56,184 nt of DNA from the NCBI GenBank assembly GCA_030625575.1, contig DAOUQP010000002.1, forward strand, positions 1 through 56,184. Direction: 5' to 3'. Under the pieces are notes generated by a model. The model saw only the letters and a list, made by a program, of their open reading frames with translations, searched no databases and was not told the DNA's origin. The translations under genes were made by a program, and so were the position numbers. This document shows, piece by piece, positions 1 to 8,612 of this stretch. Source of the stretch: Eubacteriales bacterium. GTDB taxonomy: Bacteria; Bacillota; Clostridia; Peptostreptococcales; Acidaminobacteraceae. Each line of letters begins with the position of its first letter. Within the stretch, counting starts at the first letter, position 1.

Positions 1-102
1 AAACGAACAAAAAGCAATATTAAAAAAATAATTTACTTAGCGTAGCGGTTATGCCTGTTGTCTTAGCGAATTGACAGAGAAATTATATAGGAGGGCATAA
101 TT

Positions 103-180
103 GTGAAAAAATTATATGTTTTATTAATGTCTTTAATGTCACTTGTTTTAGCTGGCGGATCTCAGTGGATGTGGAGATAG
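103..180 (+). pseudogene. Short lipoprotein-signal-like reading frame, probably a gene remnant
   Basis: A GTG start at 103 follows a good ribosome site (AGGAGGG, 89-95) and encodes a basic start plus a hydrophobic stretch (KKLYVLLMSLMSLVLAG), then stops at 178-180 after 25 residues. In the frame that leads into the next gene, bases 161-172 read L-S-G-C, a classic lipobox. A one-base shift near 150-160 would join the signal peptide to that lipobox. What I see is therefore an N-terminal lipoprotein signal interrupted by a frameshift, with no body left. It could also be a tiny real peptide or a sequencing indel. The 90 bases before it show no convincing gene. Confidence 0.3.
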
Positions 181-226
181 ATTTTATTTGGGCGTTGATC
201 TTTTATATAGATTAAGGGGACTTGAT

Positions 227-1495
227 ATGAATAAAAATGCAAAATTATATACAATTAGTATTATGTTATTGAGTTTGTTAATAATAGTTATAAATTTGTT
301 GGATTATTCGATTAATTATTCTTATCAAGAAATATTGGCATTTATTTTTGCAGTAATTATTGTTGAAATAATATCTATAGAAGACACAAAATTTAGCAGT
401 ATTTCGTTTTCGTTTGCTATTTATTTTACAATTTTGGTAATTTTCGATTCTTTTACTGCTGGACTTATAGTTTATATTGGAGTAATTTTTTCTGTTTATG
501 AATCAGATGGTAAATATAGACACATTTTCAATAGTTCTTTATTTAAAAGATTATTTAATGCTTCCAGTTATTTTATTACAGTTTATTTAAGTGGAATGGT
601 TTATCACGACATAGATAAATTTGATGTTTTAAGAGTTAGTGAATTTGGTGTTTTGGCGTTAATTGTAACTGTATTAGTCTATCTCTTCATTAATTCAGCA
701 ATCTTTATGGGCCTGTTTGCCATTCTAAGTAAAATGAGTATGAAAGACATGATATTAAAGAACATTTGGGCATTGAAGAGCTTTTTTACTCTATCACCAC
801 TAGGCATCATGATGCTCTTGTTTTATACAAGTTATGGTTGGTTTGGACTATTGTTGTTCTTTGGTCCACTATTCCTTGCAAGATATTCATTCAAGTTATA
901 CTTGAATATGAAGACTATATATTTTGAGACAATAAAAGCTTTGACTAAAGCAATAGATGCAAAAGATGAGTATACTAAAGGTCATTCTTTCAGGGTTGCC
1001 GAGTATGCTGTGATGATTGGTAAAGAACTGAAAATGAGTGAACCGAGATTAGAGATACTGAAAACTGCAGGACTTTTACATGATGTGGGCAAGATAGGTA
1101 TCAGCGATAATATATTGCTTAAGCCAGGTAAGCTATCTACTGAAGAAATGGACGAAATAAAAAATCATCCAAATATAGGGGCTAAAATTATTGAGGATGT
1201 AGAGTTTCTTGATAAAGCTCGAATTTATATCAGTCAACATCACGAAAGGTACGATGGAAAAGGTTATCCGAATAATGTTAAAGGAGAGGATATGCCTCTA
1301 GAATCTTGTGTTTTGTCTGTTGCAGATGCTTTTGATGCGATGACTACCGACAGAGCGTATAGAAAGGCTCTTTCTGAAGACAAGGCAATTCAAATACTTA
1401 TAGAGGAGAGAGAAAAACAATTTTCTCCAATAGCTGTAGACGCTATATTGTCCCTTAAAAAGAATCAAGGAAGTGTTATTATTTATGCTGATTGA
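227..1495 (+). CDS. Membrane-anchored HD-GYP domain protein, probable cyclic-di-GMP phosphodiesterase
   Basis: The 422-residue protein has an N-terminal half of several hydrophobic helices (about residues 5-230) and a C-terminal HD-GYP domain. The metal-binding HD pair sits in LLHDVGKIGI (H285, D286), and the second signature is HHERYDGKGYP with GYP at about 346-348. Family knowledge: HD-GYP proteins hydrolyse c-di-GMP (some cGAMP) at a di-iron or tri-iron centre. The membrane part presumably senses a signal; I do not recognise it as a named sensor domain. I chose ATG 227 because AGGGGA lies 6 bases before it; an in-frame TTG at 188 has no ribosome site. The gene overlaps the following DUF5317 gene by 11 bases, suggesting translational coupling. 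Confidence 0.88.
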   Translation: MNKNAKLYTISIMLLSLLIIVINLLDYSINYSYQEILAFIFAVIIVEIISIEDTKFSSISFSFAIYFTILVIFDSFTAGLIVYIGVIFSVYESDGKYRHIFNSSLFKRLFNASSYFITVYLSGMVYHDIDKFDVLRVSEFGVLALIVTVLVYLFINSAIFMGLFAILSKMSMKDMILKNIWALKSFFTLSPLGIMMLLFYTSYGWFGLLLFFGPLFLARYSFKLYLNMKTIYFETIKALTKAIDAKDEYTKGHSFRVAEYAVMIGKELKMSEPRLEILKTAGLLHDVGKIGISDNILLKPGKLSTEEMDEIKNHPNIGAKIIEDVEFLDKARIYISQHHERYDGKGYPNNVKGEDMPLESCVLSVADAFDAMTTDRAYRKALSEDKAIQILIEEREKQFSPIAVDAILSLKKNQGSVIIYAD

Positions 1496-2066
1496 ATCTA
1501 TTGTTTTTGCATTGATTTTAGGGCTGATTTTAGGCGGAAAATTGAAAAATTTAGAAAAGATAAAACTAGAAAAAATATATTTAGTTTTTATTGCTTTCTT
1601 TATCGAGTACATTGCTGGTGTTTTGATTAATAGCGACAACATTTCTTTGAGAGAAAGTATTTTTGCTTATACATATAACATTCAATTGTTAGTATATATA
1701 TTGTTGATGGTATTTTTTATTTTTAATTTCAAGTATCTTGGAATAAAGTTTCTTGCATTTGGTAGTTTTCTTAATTTTTTTGTTATTCAGATCAATAAAG
1801 GATTTATGCCAGTTGATATGCATTTAGCTATGAAATTAGGATATTATAATTCGGTGAAGTATTTGGAGCTTGGAAAGGTATTTGGGCATAAGATATTGAA
1901 TACCGCTAATGATACTTGGATTATATTAGCGGATATCATTGATATACCACCACCTTATTTTTTCCCGAAGTCGATTAGCATTGGAGATATAGTTATTGGT
2001 TTCGGTGTGTTTTTTTTACTGTTCTTAAATATGTTTTATTCTAAAAATGAGAATCATCCTATATAA
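1485..2066 (+). CDS. DUF5317 family membrane protein, first copy
   Basis: A 193-residue hydrophobic protein with about five membrane helices. It opens with MLIESIVFALILGLILGGKL, which aligns with the start of the next gene. Towards the C-terminus both share a Trp-containing stretch followed by a proline-rich segment and SxGDIVIxxG (PKSISIGDIVIGFG here). These are features of DUF5317, a clostridial family of unknown function. ATG 1485 is preferred over GTG 1473 because AAGGAAG (1467-1473) is correctly spaced only for the ATG and the resulting N-terminus matches the paralogue. It sits in a three-gene set with the HD-GYP protein, which hints at a membrane role linked to c-di-GMP signalling, but that is inference. 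Confidence 0.75.
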   Translation: MLIESIVFALILGLILGGKLKNLEKIKLEKIYLVFIAFFIEYIAGVLINSDNISLRESIFAYTYNIQLLVYILLMVFFIFNFKYLGIKFLAFGSFLNFFVIQINKGFMPVDMHLAMKLGYYNSVKYLELGKVFGHKILNTANDTWIILADIIDIPPPYFFPKSISIGDIVIGFGVFFLLFLNMFYSKNENHPI

Positions 2067-2085
2067 TGGTTAATGGAGGGGTTAA

Positions 2086-2664
2086 ATGTTTATTGAAGCG
2101 ATGATTTTGGGATTGGTGATATCTTTTCTACGAGGGGGAAGAATGGATAACATTGAATATCTCAATATTAAGGGTTGGTATTTAATTATCATTGGAGTAG
2201 TACTACAATTAGTTTCTGTATTTCTTACGAAGTATTCATTTGCTATATATATTCAACTGATTGGTATTATTTTTGTTCTTATTGTAGTAGTACTGAATAT
2301 TAAATTGCGAGGATTTTGGTTGATGTTATTTGGGGGAATGCTAAATTTTCTTGCAGTGATTTTAAATGGTTATAAAATGCCTGTAAATCCTATTATTATT
2401 GAAAACAATAAATTATCAAGCTTTATGGACATGATTATTGATGGTGAAATCATAAATTATATATCAACTTCGGTTGGCGGTTGGTCAGCCATGTTAGGTA
2501 AAATAATGATGACACCTCAATGGTACCCCTTTCCTAAAATGTTATCTGTTGGAGATATCGTTATATCCATTGGAATTATATGGTTTATATATGGAGAGAC
2601 AAAGAGAAAGAATTATCGTAAAGAAAGTAAAATGGTACAGTATACATATAAATCAAGGATTTGA
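2086..2664 (+). CDS. DUF5317 family membrane protein, second copy
   Basis: This 192-residue protein is a diverged tandem paralogue of the preceding gene. It begins MFIEAMILGLVISFLRGGR, has five or so hydrophobic segments, and keeps the C-terminal pattern (PQWYPFPKMLSVGDIVISIG). The function of DUF5317 is unknown. ATG 2086 follows GGAGGGG with good spacing, 19 bases after the previous stop. A strong terminator hairpin overlaps its stop codon, so the HD-GYP/DUF5317 group ends here and secA is separately transcribed. Confidence 0.78.
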   Translation: MFIEAMILGLVISFLRGGRMDNIEYLNIKGWYLIIIGVVLQLVSVFLTKYSFAIYIQLIGIIFVLIVVVLNIKLRGFWLMLFGGMLNFLAVILNGYKMPVNPIIIENNKLSSFMDMIIDGEIINYISTSVGGWSAMLGKIMMTPQWYPFPKMLSVGDIVISIGIIWFIYGETKRKNYRKESKMVQYTYKSRI

Positions 2665-2685
2665 GAAAACTCAAGTCCTTTTTTT
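2655..2685 (+). terminator. Rho-independent terminator after the DUF5317 pair
   Basis: An 11-bp stem, AAGGATTTGAG (2655-2665) with CTCAAGTCCTT (2670-2680), loop AAAA, runs into seven T residues. The stop codon of the upstream gene is inside the left arm. Confidence 0.9.
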
Positions 2686-2686
2686 G

Positions 2687-2695
2687 TGTTATAAT
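2687..2695 (+). promoter_or_regulatory. Candidate extended -10 promoter for secA
   Basis: TGTTATAAT contains a perfect TATAAT (2690-2695) preceded by a TG one base upstream, the extended -10 form. No good -35 box is visible because the terminator occupies that space. It would start transcription about 30 bases before secA. Confidence 0.5.
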
Positions 2696-2730
2696 GTACT
2701 GTAGTTGCAAAATAAGAGGAGATGAAGAAA

Positions 2731-5391
2731 ATGGGTTTATTAGATAAAATATTTAATTCTTTTAATGAACGTGAAATCAAAAAAATGATGGATACAGCTG
2801 AAAAAATTATTCAGCTTGAAGAAAAATATATTTCAATGACAGATGATGAACTTAAAAACATGACAAGTGTTTTTAAAGAAAGACTTACAAATGGAGAAGT
2901 ATTGGATGATCTATTAATAGATGCCTTTGCTGTTGTACGTGAGACTTCAAGAAGAACGATAGGACTTGTTCACTATCCTGTTCAGTTGGTCGGTGGTATT
3001 GTTCTACATCAGGGACGAATTTCTGAGATGAAAACTGGAGAAGGTAAGACTCTAGTTGCAACTTTGGCAGTGTACTTGAATGCTTTAGATGGCAGGGGAG
3101 TACACGTAGTTACAGTTAATGATTATCTAGCTTCTAGAGATAAAGAATGGATGGGCAAAATATATGAGTTTTTAGGATTGACTGTTGGAGTCATCACAAA
3201 TGATATTAGAGGGGAACAGCGGATACAGGCCTACAATGCTGATGTTACGTATGGTACTAATAATGAGTTCGGTTTTGATTATTTAAGAGATAATATGGCA
3301 ATATTTAAAAAAGATAGATCTCAAAGAGAGTTGAATTACGCAATTATCGATGAGGTAGATAGCATATTGATCGATGAGGCTAGAACTCCGTTGATTATCT
3401 CTGGACCAGGAAGAAAATCTACTAATATGTATAAAATCGCAGATATGTTTGCTCAGATTTTAAAAAATGAGATAGATGTAACGATAGATGAAAAAGCAAA
3501 ATCAGTGATATTGACTGAAGAAGCCGGCATTGAAAAAGCTGAAAAATATTTTGGAGTTGAAAACATAACGGATCCATCAAATCTAGAAATTTTCCATCAT
3601 ATAAATCAAGCGTTAAGAGCAAGGTTTATTATGAAGAGAGATGTCGATTATGTTGTAAAAGATGGCGAAGTTCTGATTGTAGATGAATTTACTGGTCGTT
3701 TAATGAACGGGAGAAGATATTCTAGTGGACTACACCAGGCAATAGAGGCAAAAGAAGGTATTGAGATTAGAAAAGAATCACAAACGTTAGCAACAATTAC
3801 TCTGCAAAATTATTTTAGAATGTATAATAAACTAGCGGGCATGACTGGTACGGCAAAAACTGAAGAAGATGAATTCAAGCATATTTACAATATGGATGTT
3901 CTCGTAATACCTACGAATAAGCCTGTTGTTCGTGAAGATAGTAGTGATGTTGTCTATAAATCTCTTCAAGGTAAATTTAAACACGTTGTTGAAGAAATCG
4001 AGGAAAAACACACAAAAGGACAACCGATGCTTGTCGGTACTATTTCGATTGAGACATCTGAATATATAAGTAAGCTTTTAAAGAATAAGGGCATTAAACA
4101 TCAGGTGCTTAATGCAAAGCACCATGATAAAGAGGCTGAAATAGTTTCTCAAGCAGGACGCTTTGGTGCAGTGACAATTGCCACAAATATGGCTGGTAGA
4201 GGTACTGATATTGTTTTAGGTGGTAATGCTGAGCATTTAGCTAAAAAAGAATTGATTAGAAAAGGTTATGAATCACATGTTATCAGCACTGTCGATAATT
4301 ATGCCGAAACCAGTGATGAAGAAATCATCAAGGCTAGAGAAGAGTATTTGAATTATTTAGGCGAATTTAAAAAGACAACAAGTGAAGAAGCTGAAAAAGT
4401 TAAAGAAGCCGGTGGACTTCACATAATTGGAACTGAAAGACATGAATCGAGGCGGATAGATAATCAGTTGAGAGGACGTTCTGGACGTCAGGGAGACTCA
4501 GGATCATCACGTTTTTATCTATCGTTGGAAGATGATTTATTAAGACTCTTTATGGGTGATAATGCAAAGACAGTTTTGGATAAATTTGGTCTTGATGAAG
4601 ATATGCCGATTGAGGCTAAGATTTTAAGTAAATCCATTGAAGGCGCTCAGAAAAAAGTGGAAGGTAGAAACTTCGGCATTCGTAAACACGTCTTGCAGTA
4701 TGATGATGTAATAAACAAACAAAGATCGATTATTTATAATGAGCGTAATAAGGTGTTAGAGGGTGAAAACCTTAAAGAACATATTTGGAATATGGTTGAT
4801 GATATTGTAGATGACTCTATAGAAATATATACTTCTAATTCAAAATTTCCTGAAGAATGGGATTTGAAAGCATTAAACGAGAATTTGCATCAATATTTCT
4901 TGTCGAAGGATTGTTTAATCTTTGATAATATTGAAGATATCGATAAAGAAATACTAAAAGGTAAAATAACAACTTCTGCTGAAAAAGCTTACATGGCGAA
5001 AGAAGAAGAAATAGGACTTGATAGAGTTAGAGAACTTGAAAGAATTATCTTGCTTAGAATTGTTGATAATCAATGGATAGATCATATAGATGCAATGGAT
5101 CAATTGAAACAGGGAATTGGATTAAGAGCCGTAGGTAATGAGAATCCTGTGACGGCATATCAAATAGAGGGATTCCAGATGTTTAATGAGATGATTAATA
5201 ATATTAAAAAGGAAACAGTGAGATTTGTATTTAATGTACAAGTGAATACCAGTTTTGAAAATCAAAAGGTTATTCAAGAAGACAAGAAAAAAATTGAATC
5301 TGTAACTAAAAAGGCAAAGGTAGGACGAAACGATCCTTGTCCTTGTGGAAGTGGATTGAAGTATAAAAAATGCTGTGGAAGAGATTTATAG
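2731..5391 (+). CDS. secA: Protein translocase ATPase SecA
   Basis: SecA drives export of unfolded preproteins through SecYEG with ATP. The 886-residue product is full length. Visible parts are the N-terminal MGLLDKIF start, Walker A in [13 protein letters not shown] (about 100-110), the Walker B stretch [16 protein letters not shown], the preprotein-crosslinking domain, [13 protein letters not shown] in motor domain 2, the conserved [16 protein letters not shown], and the C-terminal zinc site [13 protein letters not shown] that binds SecB or ribosomes. I start at ATG 2731, nine bases after AGAGGAG; the in-frame ATG at 2722 is too close to that site. It is followed at once by prfB, the usual secA-prfB order in Bacillota. 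Confidence 0.98.
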   Translation: MGLLDKIFNSFNEREIKKMMDTAEKIIQLEEKYISMTDDELKNMTSVFKERLTNGEVLDDLLIDAFAVVRETSRRTIGLVHYPVQLVGGIVLHQGRISEMKTGEGKTLVATLAVYLNALDGRGVHVVTVNDYLASRDKEWMGKIYEFLGLTVGVITNDIRGEQRIQAYNADVTYGTNNEFGFDYLRDNMAIFKKDRSQRELNYAIIDEVDSILIDEARTPLIISGPGRKSTNMYKIADMFAQILKNEIDVTIDEKAKSVILTEEAGIEKAEKYFGVENITDPSNLEIFHHINQALRARFIMKRDVDYVVKDGEVLIVDEFTGRLMNGRRYSSGLHQAIEAKEGIEIRKESQTLATITLQNYFRMYNKLAGMTGTAKTEEDEFKHIYNMDVLVIPTNKPVVREDSSDVVYKSLQGKFKHVVEEIEEKHTKGQPMLVGTISIETSEYISKLLKNKGIKHQVLNAKHHDKEAEIVSQAGRFGAVTIATNMAGRGTDIVLGGNAEHLAKKELIRKGYESHVISTVDNYAETSDEEIIKAREEYLNYLGEFKKTTSEEAEKVKEAGGLHIIGTERHESRRIDNQLRGRSGRQGDSGSSRFYLSLEDDLLRLFMGDNAKTVLDKFGLDEDMPIEAKILSKSIEGAQKKVEGRNFGIRKHVLQYDDVINKQRSIIYNERNKVLEGENLKEHIWNMVDDIVDDSIEIYTSNSKFPEEWDLKALNENLHQYFLSKDCLIFDNIEDIDKEILKGKITTSAEKAYMAKEEEIGLDRVRELERIILLRIVDNQWIDHIDAMDQLKQGIGLRAVGNENPVTAYQIEGFQMFNEMINNIKKETVRFVFNVQVNTSFENQKVIQEDKKKIESVTKKAKVGRNDPCPCGSGLKYKKCCGRDL

Positions 5392-5396
5392 GTGAT

Positions 5397-6501
5397 ATGA
5401 TGTTAGATCAAAAATATAATAATGATATAGTTAAATTTGAAGAAAAATTAAAAGAATTGAGGGTTTCTCTTTGACTTAGATGTCAAGAAACAAAAGGTTG
5501 AGGAGATAGATAGAATGTTATCAGAGCCCAACGCTTGGGATAATGTGGAAAAAAGTCAAAAATTAATGATTCAGAGCAAAGGCTTAAAAGATACAATTGC
5601 TCAATTTGAATCTATTGAGAATCAGATTGAAGATATTAAAGTAATGCATGAACTTCTAGCTATGGAAGAAGACGAAACAATGCTTGAAGAAGCTATAGAA
5701 TCGTTTGCTAGAGCTGAAAAGGAATTGGAGAGGTTTAGTCTACAAACATTGTTAAGTGGGCAATACGACCTAAATAACGCTATTTTATCCATTCATTCGG
5801 GCACAGGTGGATTAGATGCTCAAGATTGGTCGGAAATGTTATTCAGAATGTACTCCAGGTGGGCGGATTCAAAAGGATACAATATTAAAATACTTGATAT
5901 TTTAAAAGACACTGAAGCTGGAATCAAGAGTGTGACAATGCTTATTGAAGGCAGTTATGCATATGGGTACTTGAAGTCTGAAAAAGGTGTTCACAGGTTG
6001 GTAAGAATTTCACCATTTGATTCTTCTGGAAAAAGACACACGTCATTTTCATCTGTAGATATAATGCCTGAAATAGAAGGTGAAGTTGAAGTGGATATTA
6101 ATCCGGTCGACTTGAAAATAGATACTTATAGAGCATCTGGAGCCGGAGGGCAGCATGTAAATAAAACAGATTCTGCCGTTAGAATTACACATATACCGAC
6201 AGGAGTCGTAGTTCAATGTCAAAATGAACGTTCTCAGCATTTTAATAAGGCAACTGCCATGAAAATGCTTATGGGTAAGTTGATTGAGCTTAAGGAACTT
6301 GAGCATAAAGAGACAATTGATGATCTAGCTGGTGATTATTCTCAAATTGCATGGGGTTCTCAGATTAGATCATATGTGTTCCATCCATATAGTATGGTAA
6401 AAGATCATCGTACAAATGCTGAAGTGGGAAATGTTCATAGCGTAATGGATGGGAATCTAGATACATTTATCGATGCATATCTAAGACAAAAGCTTAAGTA
6501 G
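5397..6501 (+). CDS. prfB: Peptide chain release factor 2 (RF2), made by programmed +1 frameshift
   Basis: RF2 ends translation at UGA and UAA. Frame one starts at ATG 5397 (or 5400), five bases after secA, and gives 25 codons ending L-R-V-S-L before an in-frame TGA at 5472-5474. Shifting +1 at CTT continues as D-L-D-V-K-K and runs to 6501, for about 367 residues in all, normal for RF2. The anticodon-mimic tripeptide SPF (RISPFDSSGKRH) and the catalytic GGQ (SGAGGQHVNKTDSAVR) are present. The frame break is therefore the known autoregulatory switch, where low RF2 promotes frameshifting and more RF2. In this organism UGA also encodes selenocysteine, so RF2 level should affect Sec insertion as well. 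Confidence 0.96.
5459..5475 (+). promoter_or_regulatory. RF2 programmed frameshift site
   Basis: The slippery core CTT TGA C (5469-5475) matches the canonical CUU UGA C of prfB genes. The upstream Shine-Dalgarno-like stimulator is GAGGG, shorter than the usual AGGGGG, with codons AGG GTT TCT CTT TGA. Confidence 0.93.
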
Positions 6502-6528
6502 CCTGAGAATTATATTCTTAGGTTTCTT
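6502..6528 (+). terminator. Terminator after prfB
   Basis: CCTGAGAA (6502-6509) pairs with TTCTTAGG (6515-6522) around TTATA, followed by TTTCTTT. It is a moderate 8-bp hairpin with one G-T pair. Its short distance to the next gene leaves room for read-through. Confidence 0.65.
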
Positions 6529-6544
6529 TGTGAGGAGTAATGAT

Positions 6545-7528
6545 TTGAATAGAATATTGGTAACGGGTGGAGCGGGATTTATCGGATCTCATTTTATAAA
6601 TTTAATTTTAAGTGAAAATAAGGATATCGAAGTAATAAATTTTGATAACCTTACATATGCTGCAAATTTAAGTAATGTGAATACTTCAAAAAAATATACC
6701 TTTATTAAAGGGAATATTGTTGATGATGATGATTTAAATAATCTGTTCAATCATTATTCATTTGATGCAGTCATAAATTTTGCTGCTGAAACCCATGTCG
6801 ATAAAAGTATTGAAAATCCATTTATATTTACAGAAACCAATCTATTGGGATTTCAGAAATTGTTTTATAAAGCCATGGATAATGAAGTCAAGAGATTTAT
6901 TCAGATTTCAACTGATGAAGTATATGGACCAAATGATAATTCTGAGATTTTTGATGAAAGTTCTTCGCTTAAACCAGACAATCCATATTCAGCCAGTAAA
7001 GCAGGAGCAGATATGATTATAAAATCCGCTATGAATACCTTTGGATATAAAGGGATTATTATAAGAAGTTCGAATAATTATGGAATAAATCAATATCCTG
7101 AAAAGCTGATACCCTTAAGCATTAAAAGATTGATTTCGGGAGAAAAAATAAAACTCTATGGAGACGGAAAGCAAAAAAGGGATTGGCTGAGTGTAACTGA
7201 TAATGTAAATATAATTAAAGAAATTCTATTCAGCGGCAACGACGGAGGTATTTATAATATTTGCACAGGTGTCGAGAAGAAGAATATTGACGTAGCCAAA
7301 TTTATAATTGAATCAGTCAATGAATTAATGGGAACAAATTATAGTGAATTCAACGATATTGAATTCATTGAAGATAGAAAAGGGCATGATTATAAATATA
7401 CTATGTCCAATGCCAAGGTAATGAGAGAAATTGGAGTTTCTAGTTTTAATGATTTTGATAGTGGTATTAATGATGTTGTAAGACATTATTTGATTAAATA
7501 TGGGGTGCTTGATGAAAATACCATTTAA
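6545..7528 (+). CDS. rfbB: NAD-dependent sugar-nucleotide dehydratase/epimerase, dTDP-glucose 4,6-dehydratase-like
   Basis: A 327-residue extended short-chain dehydrogenase. The NAD-binding fold begins at once with ILVTGGAGFIGSH; the catalytic set is STDEVYG and the YSASKAGAD Tyr-x-x-x-Lys pair. The TDEVYG motif is typical of RmlB, which makes dTDP-4-keto-6-deoxyglucose; UDP-sugar 4,6-dehydratases are related alternatives. I chose TTG 6545 because AGGAG lies seven bases upstream and the protein then starts just before the first beta strand; GTG 6530 lacks a ribosome site. The next gene encodes a WecE-type transaminase that uses exactly this kind of 4-keto product. No rfbA nucleotidyltransferase is nearby. 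Confidence 0.85.
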   Translation: MNRILVTGGAGFIGSHFINLILSENKDIEVINFDNLTYAANLSNVNTSKKYTFIKGNIVDDDDLNNLFNHYSFDAVINFAAETHVDKSIENPFIFTETNLLGFQKLFYKAMDNEVKRFIQISTDEVYGPNDNSEIFDESSSLKPDNPYSASKAGADMIIKSAMNTFGYKGIIIRSSNNYGINQYPEKLIPLSIKRLISGEKIKLYGDGKQKRDWLSVTDNVNIIKEILFSGNDGGIYNICTGVEKKNIDVAKFIIESVNELMGTNYSEFNDIEFIEDRKGHDYKYTMSNAKVMREIGVSSFNDFDSGINDVVRHYLIKYGVLDENTI

Positions 7529-8612
7529 TAGTTCCTTTGTAGATGAAAAAGATTTTAAGTATCTAAACAAAGAAATCGATTACAAAGCGGAACTTAAAAG
7601 ACGATTTTTAGAAGAATTCAATATAAGCAGGAGCTATTTTACAACATCTTGTTCAAGTGCACTTGATATGGCGGCCCAGGTTATAGAAATCAAGGAAGGG
7701 GATGAAGTGATACTTCCTTCATTTACCTACGTGACAACAGCTATGGGGTTTGTTAAAAGAGGAGCCAAATTGGTATTTGCAGATATTTGTGAAGATACTT
7801 TTACAATCGATATTGATGATGTAAAAAGAAAAACAACAAATAAAACAAAGGCAATTATACCAGTTCATTATGCGGGAATTTCAGCGGATATGGATATTTT
7901 AACTGAGCTTTGCTCAAATGAAAACATCTATCTTATAGAAGATGCAGCTCAAGGGGTGGATGCGAAGTATAAAGACAGATATTTAGGTACGATAGGTGAT
8001 ATAGGTACTTATAGTTTTCATAGTACAAAAAACCTTTCTTCAGGTGAAGGTGGTGCATTTATACTCAATAATAAAATGCTAGAAGAAAAAACCAATGTAG
8101 TTTTTGAAAAAGGTACTGATCGTCATGCTTTTATCAATGGAATTGTAGATAAGTATTCATGGAAGGATTTTGGTGGAAGCTATGAAATGTCATCGTACTT
8201 AATGGCAATCTTATTGGGGCAGATGGATAAAAAAAATATTATTTACAAAGAAAGAGAAAGAGTCTATGAGAATTACAAGATACTTTTAGAGGATTTTGAT
8301 GAAATCAAGTTAACTAAAATCCCTAAGTATGCATCATCAAATTATCATATATTTTCTCTTTTGATGAAAAACGAGGAAAAGAGAAATGAAACCATAATGA
8401 AGTTGAAAGAAGAAGGAGTGGAAGCGACGTTTCATTATCAACCACTTCATTTATCGACTTTTGGAAAGAAAATGGGTTATAGTAAATATGATTTGCCAAT
8501 TACCGAAAAAGTAGTTAAGCAAATATTAAGATTACCGATATACCCTTCTTTAGAGAATGAGGATATTGAATATATAGTAAATAATATTAAAAAAATAGTT
8601 GGAGGTAAATAA
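7512..8612 (+). CDS. wecE: DegT/DnrJ/EryC1/StrS transaminase, WecE-like (dTDP-4-amino-4,6-dideoxygalactose)
   Basis: The 366-residue product is a PLP-dependent sugar aminotransferase. It has the family landmarks SCSSALDMAA, GDEVILPSFTYVTTA, PVHYAG, IEDAAQGV and SFHSTKNLSSGEGGA, whose Lys holds PLP. Detailed similarity along VDKYSWKDFGGSYEMS and FHYQPLH points to the WecE/RffA subgroup, which aminates dTDP-4-keto-6-deoxy-glucose. ATG 7512 is favoured over ATG 7500 because GGGGT lies just upstream. It overlaps the 3' end of the dehydratase gene by 17 bases, so the two are coupled and probably build one amino sugar for a surface glycan. The glycosyltransferases are not in the window. Confidence 0.85.
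   Translation: MKIPFNSSFVDEKDFKYLNKEIDYKAELKRRFLEEFNISRSYFTTSCSSALDMAAQVIEIKEGDEVILPSFTYVTTAMGFVKRGAKLVFADICEDTFTIDIDDVKRKTTNKTKAIIPVHYAGISADMDILTELCSNENIYLIEDAAQGVDAKYKDRYLGTIGDIGTYSFHSTKNLSSGEGGAFILNNKMLEEKTNVVFEKGTDRHAFINGIVDKYSWKDFGGSYEMSSYLMAILLGQMDKKNIIYKERERVYENYKILLEDFDEIKLTKIPKYASSNYHIFSLLMKNEEKRNETIMKLKEEGVEATFHYQPLHLSTFGKKMGYSKYDLPITEKVVKQILRLPIYPSLENEDIEYIVNNIKKIVGGK

Noticed and set aside
5472-5474. Frameshift mutation in prfB
   Set aside because: CTT TGA C is the conserved programmed frameshift of RF2 genes and the rest of the gene is intact.
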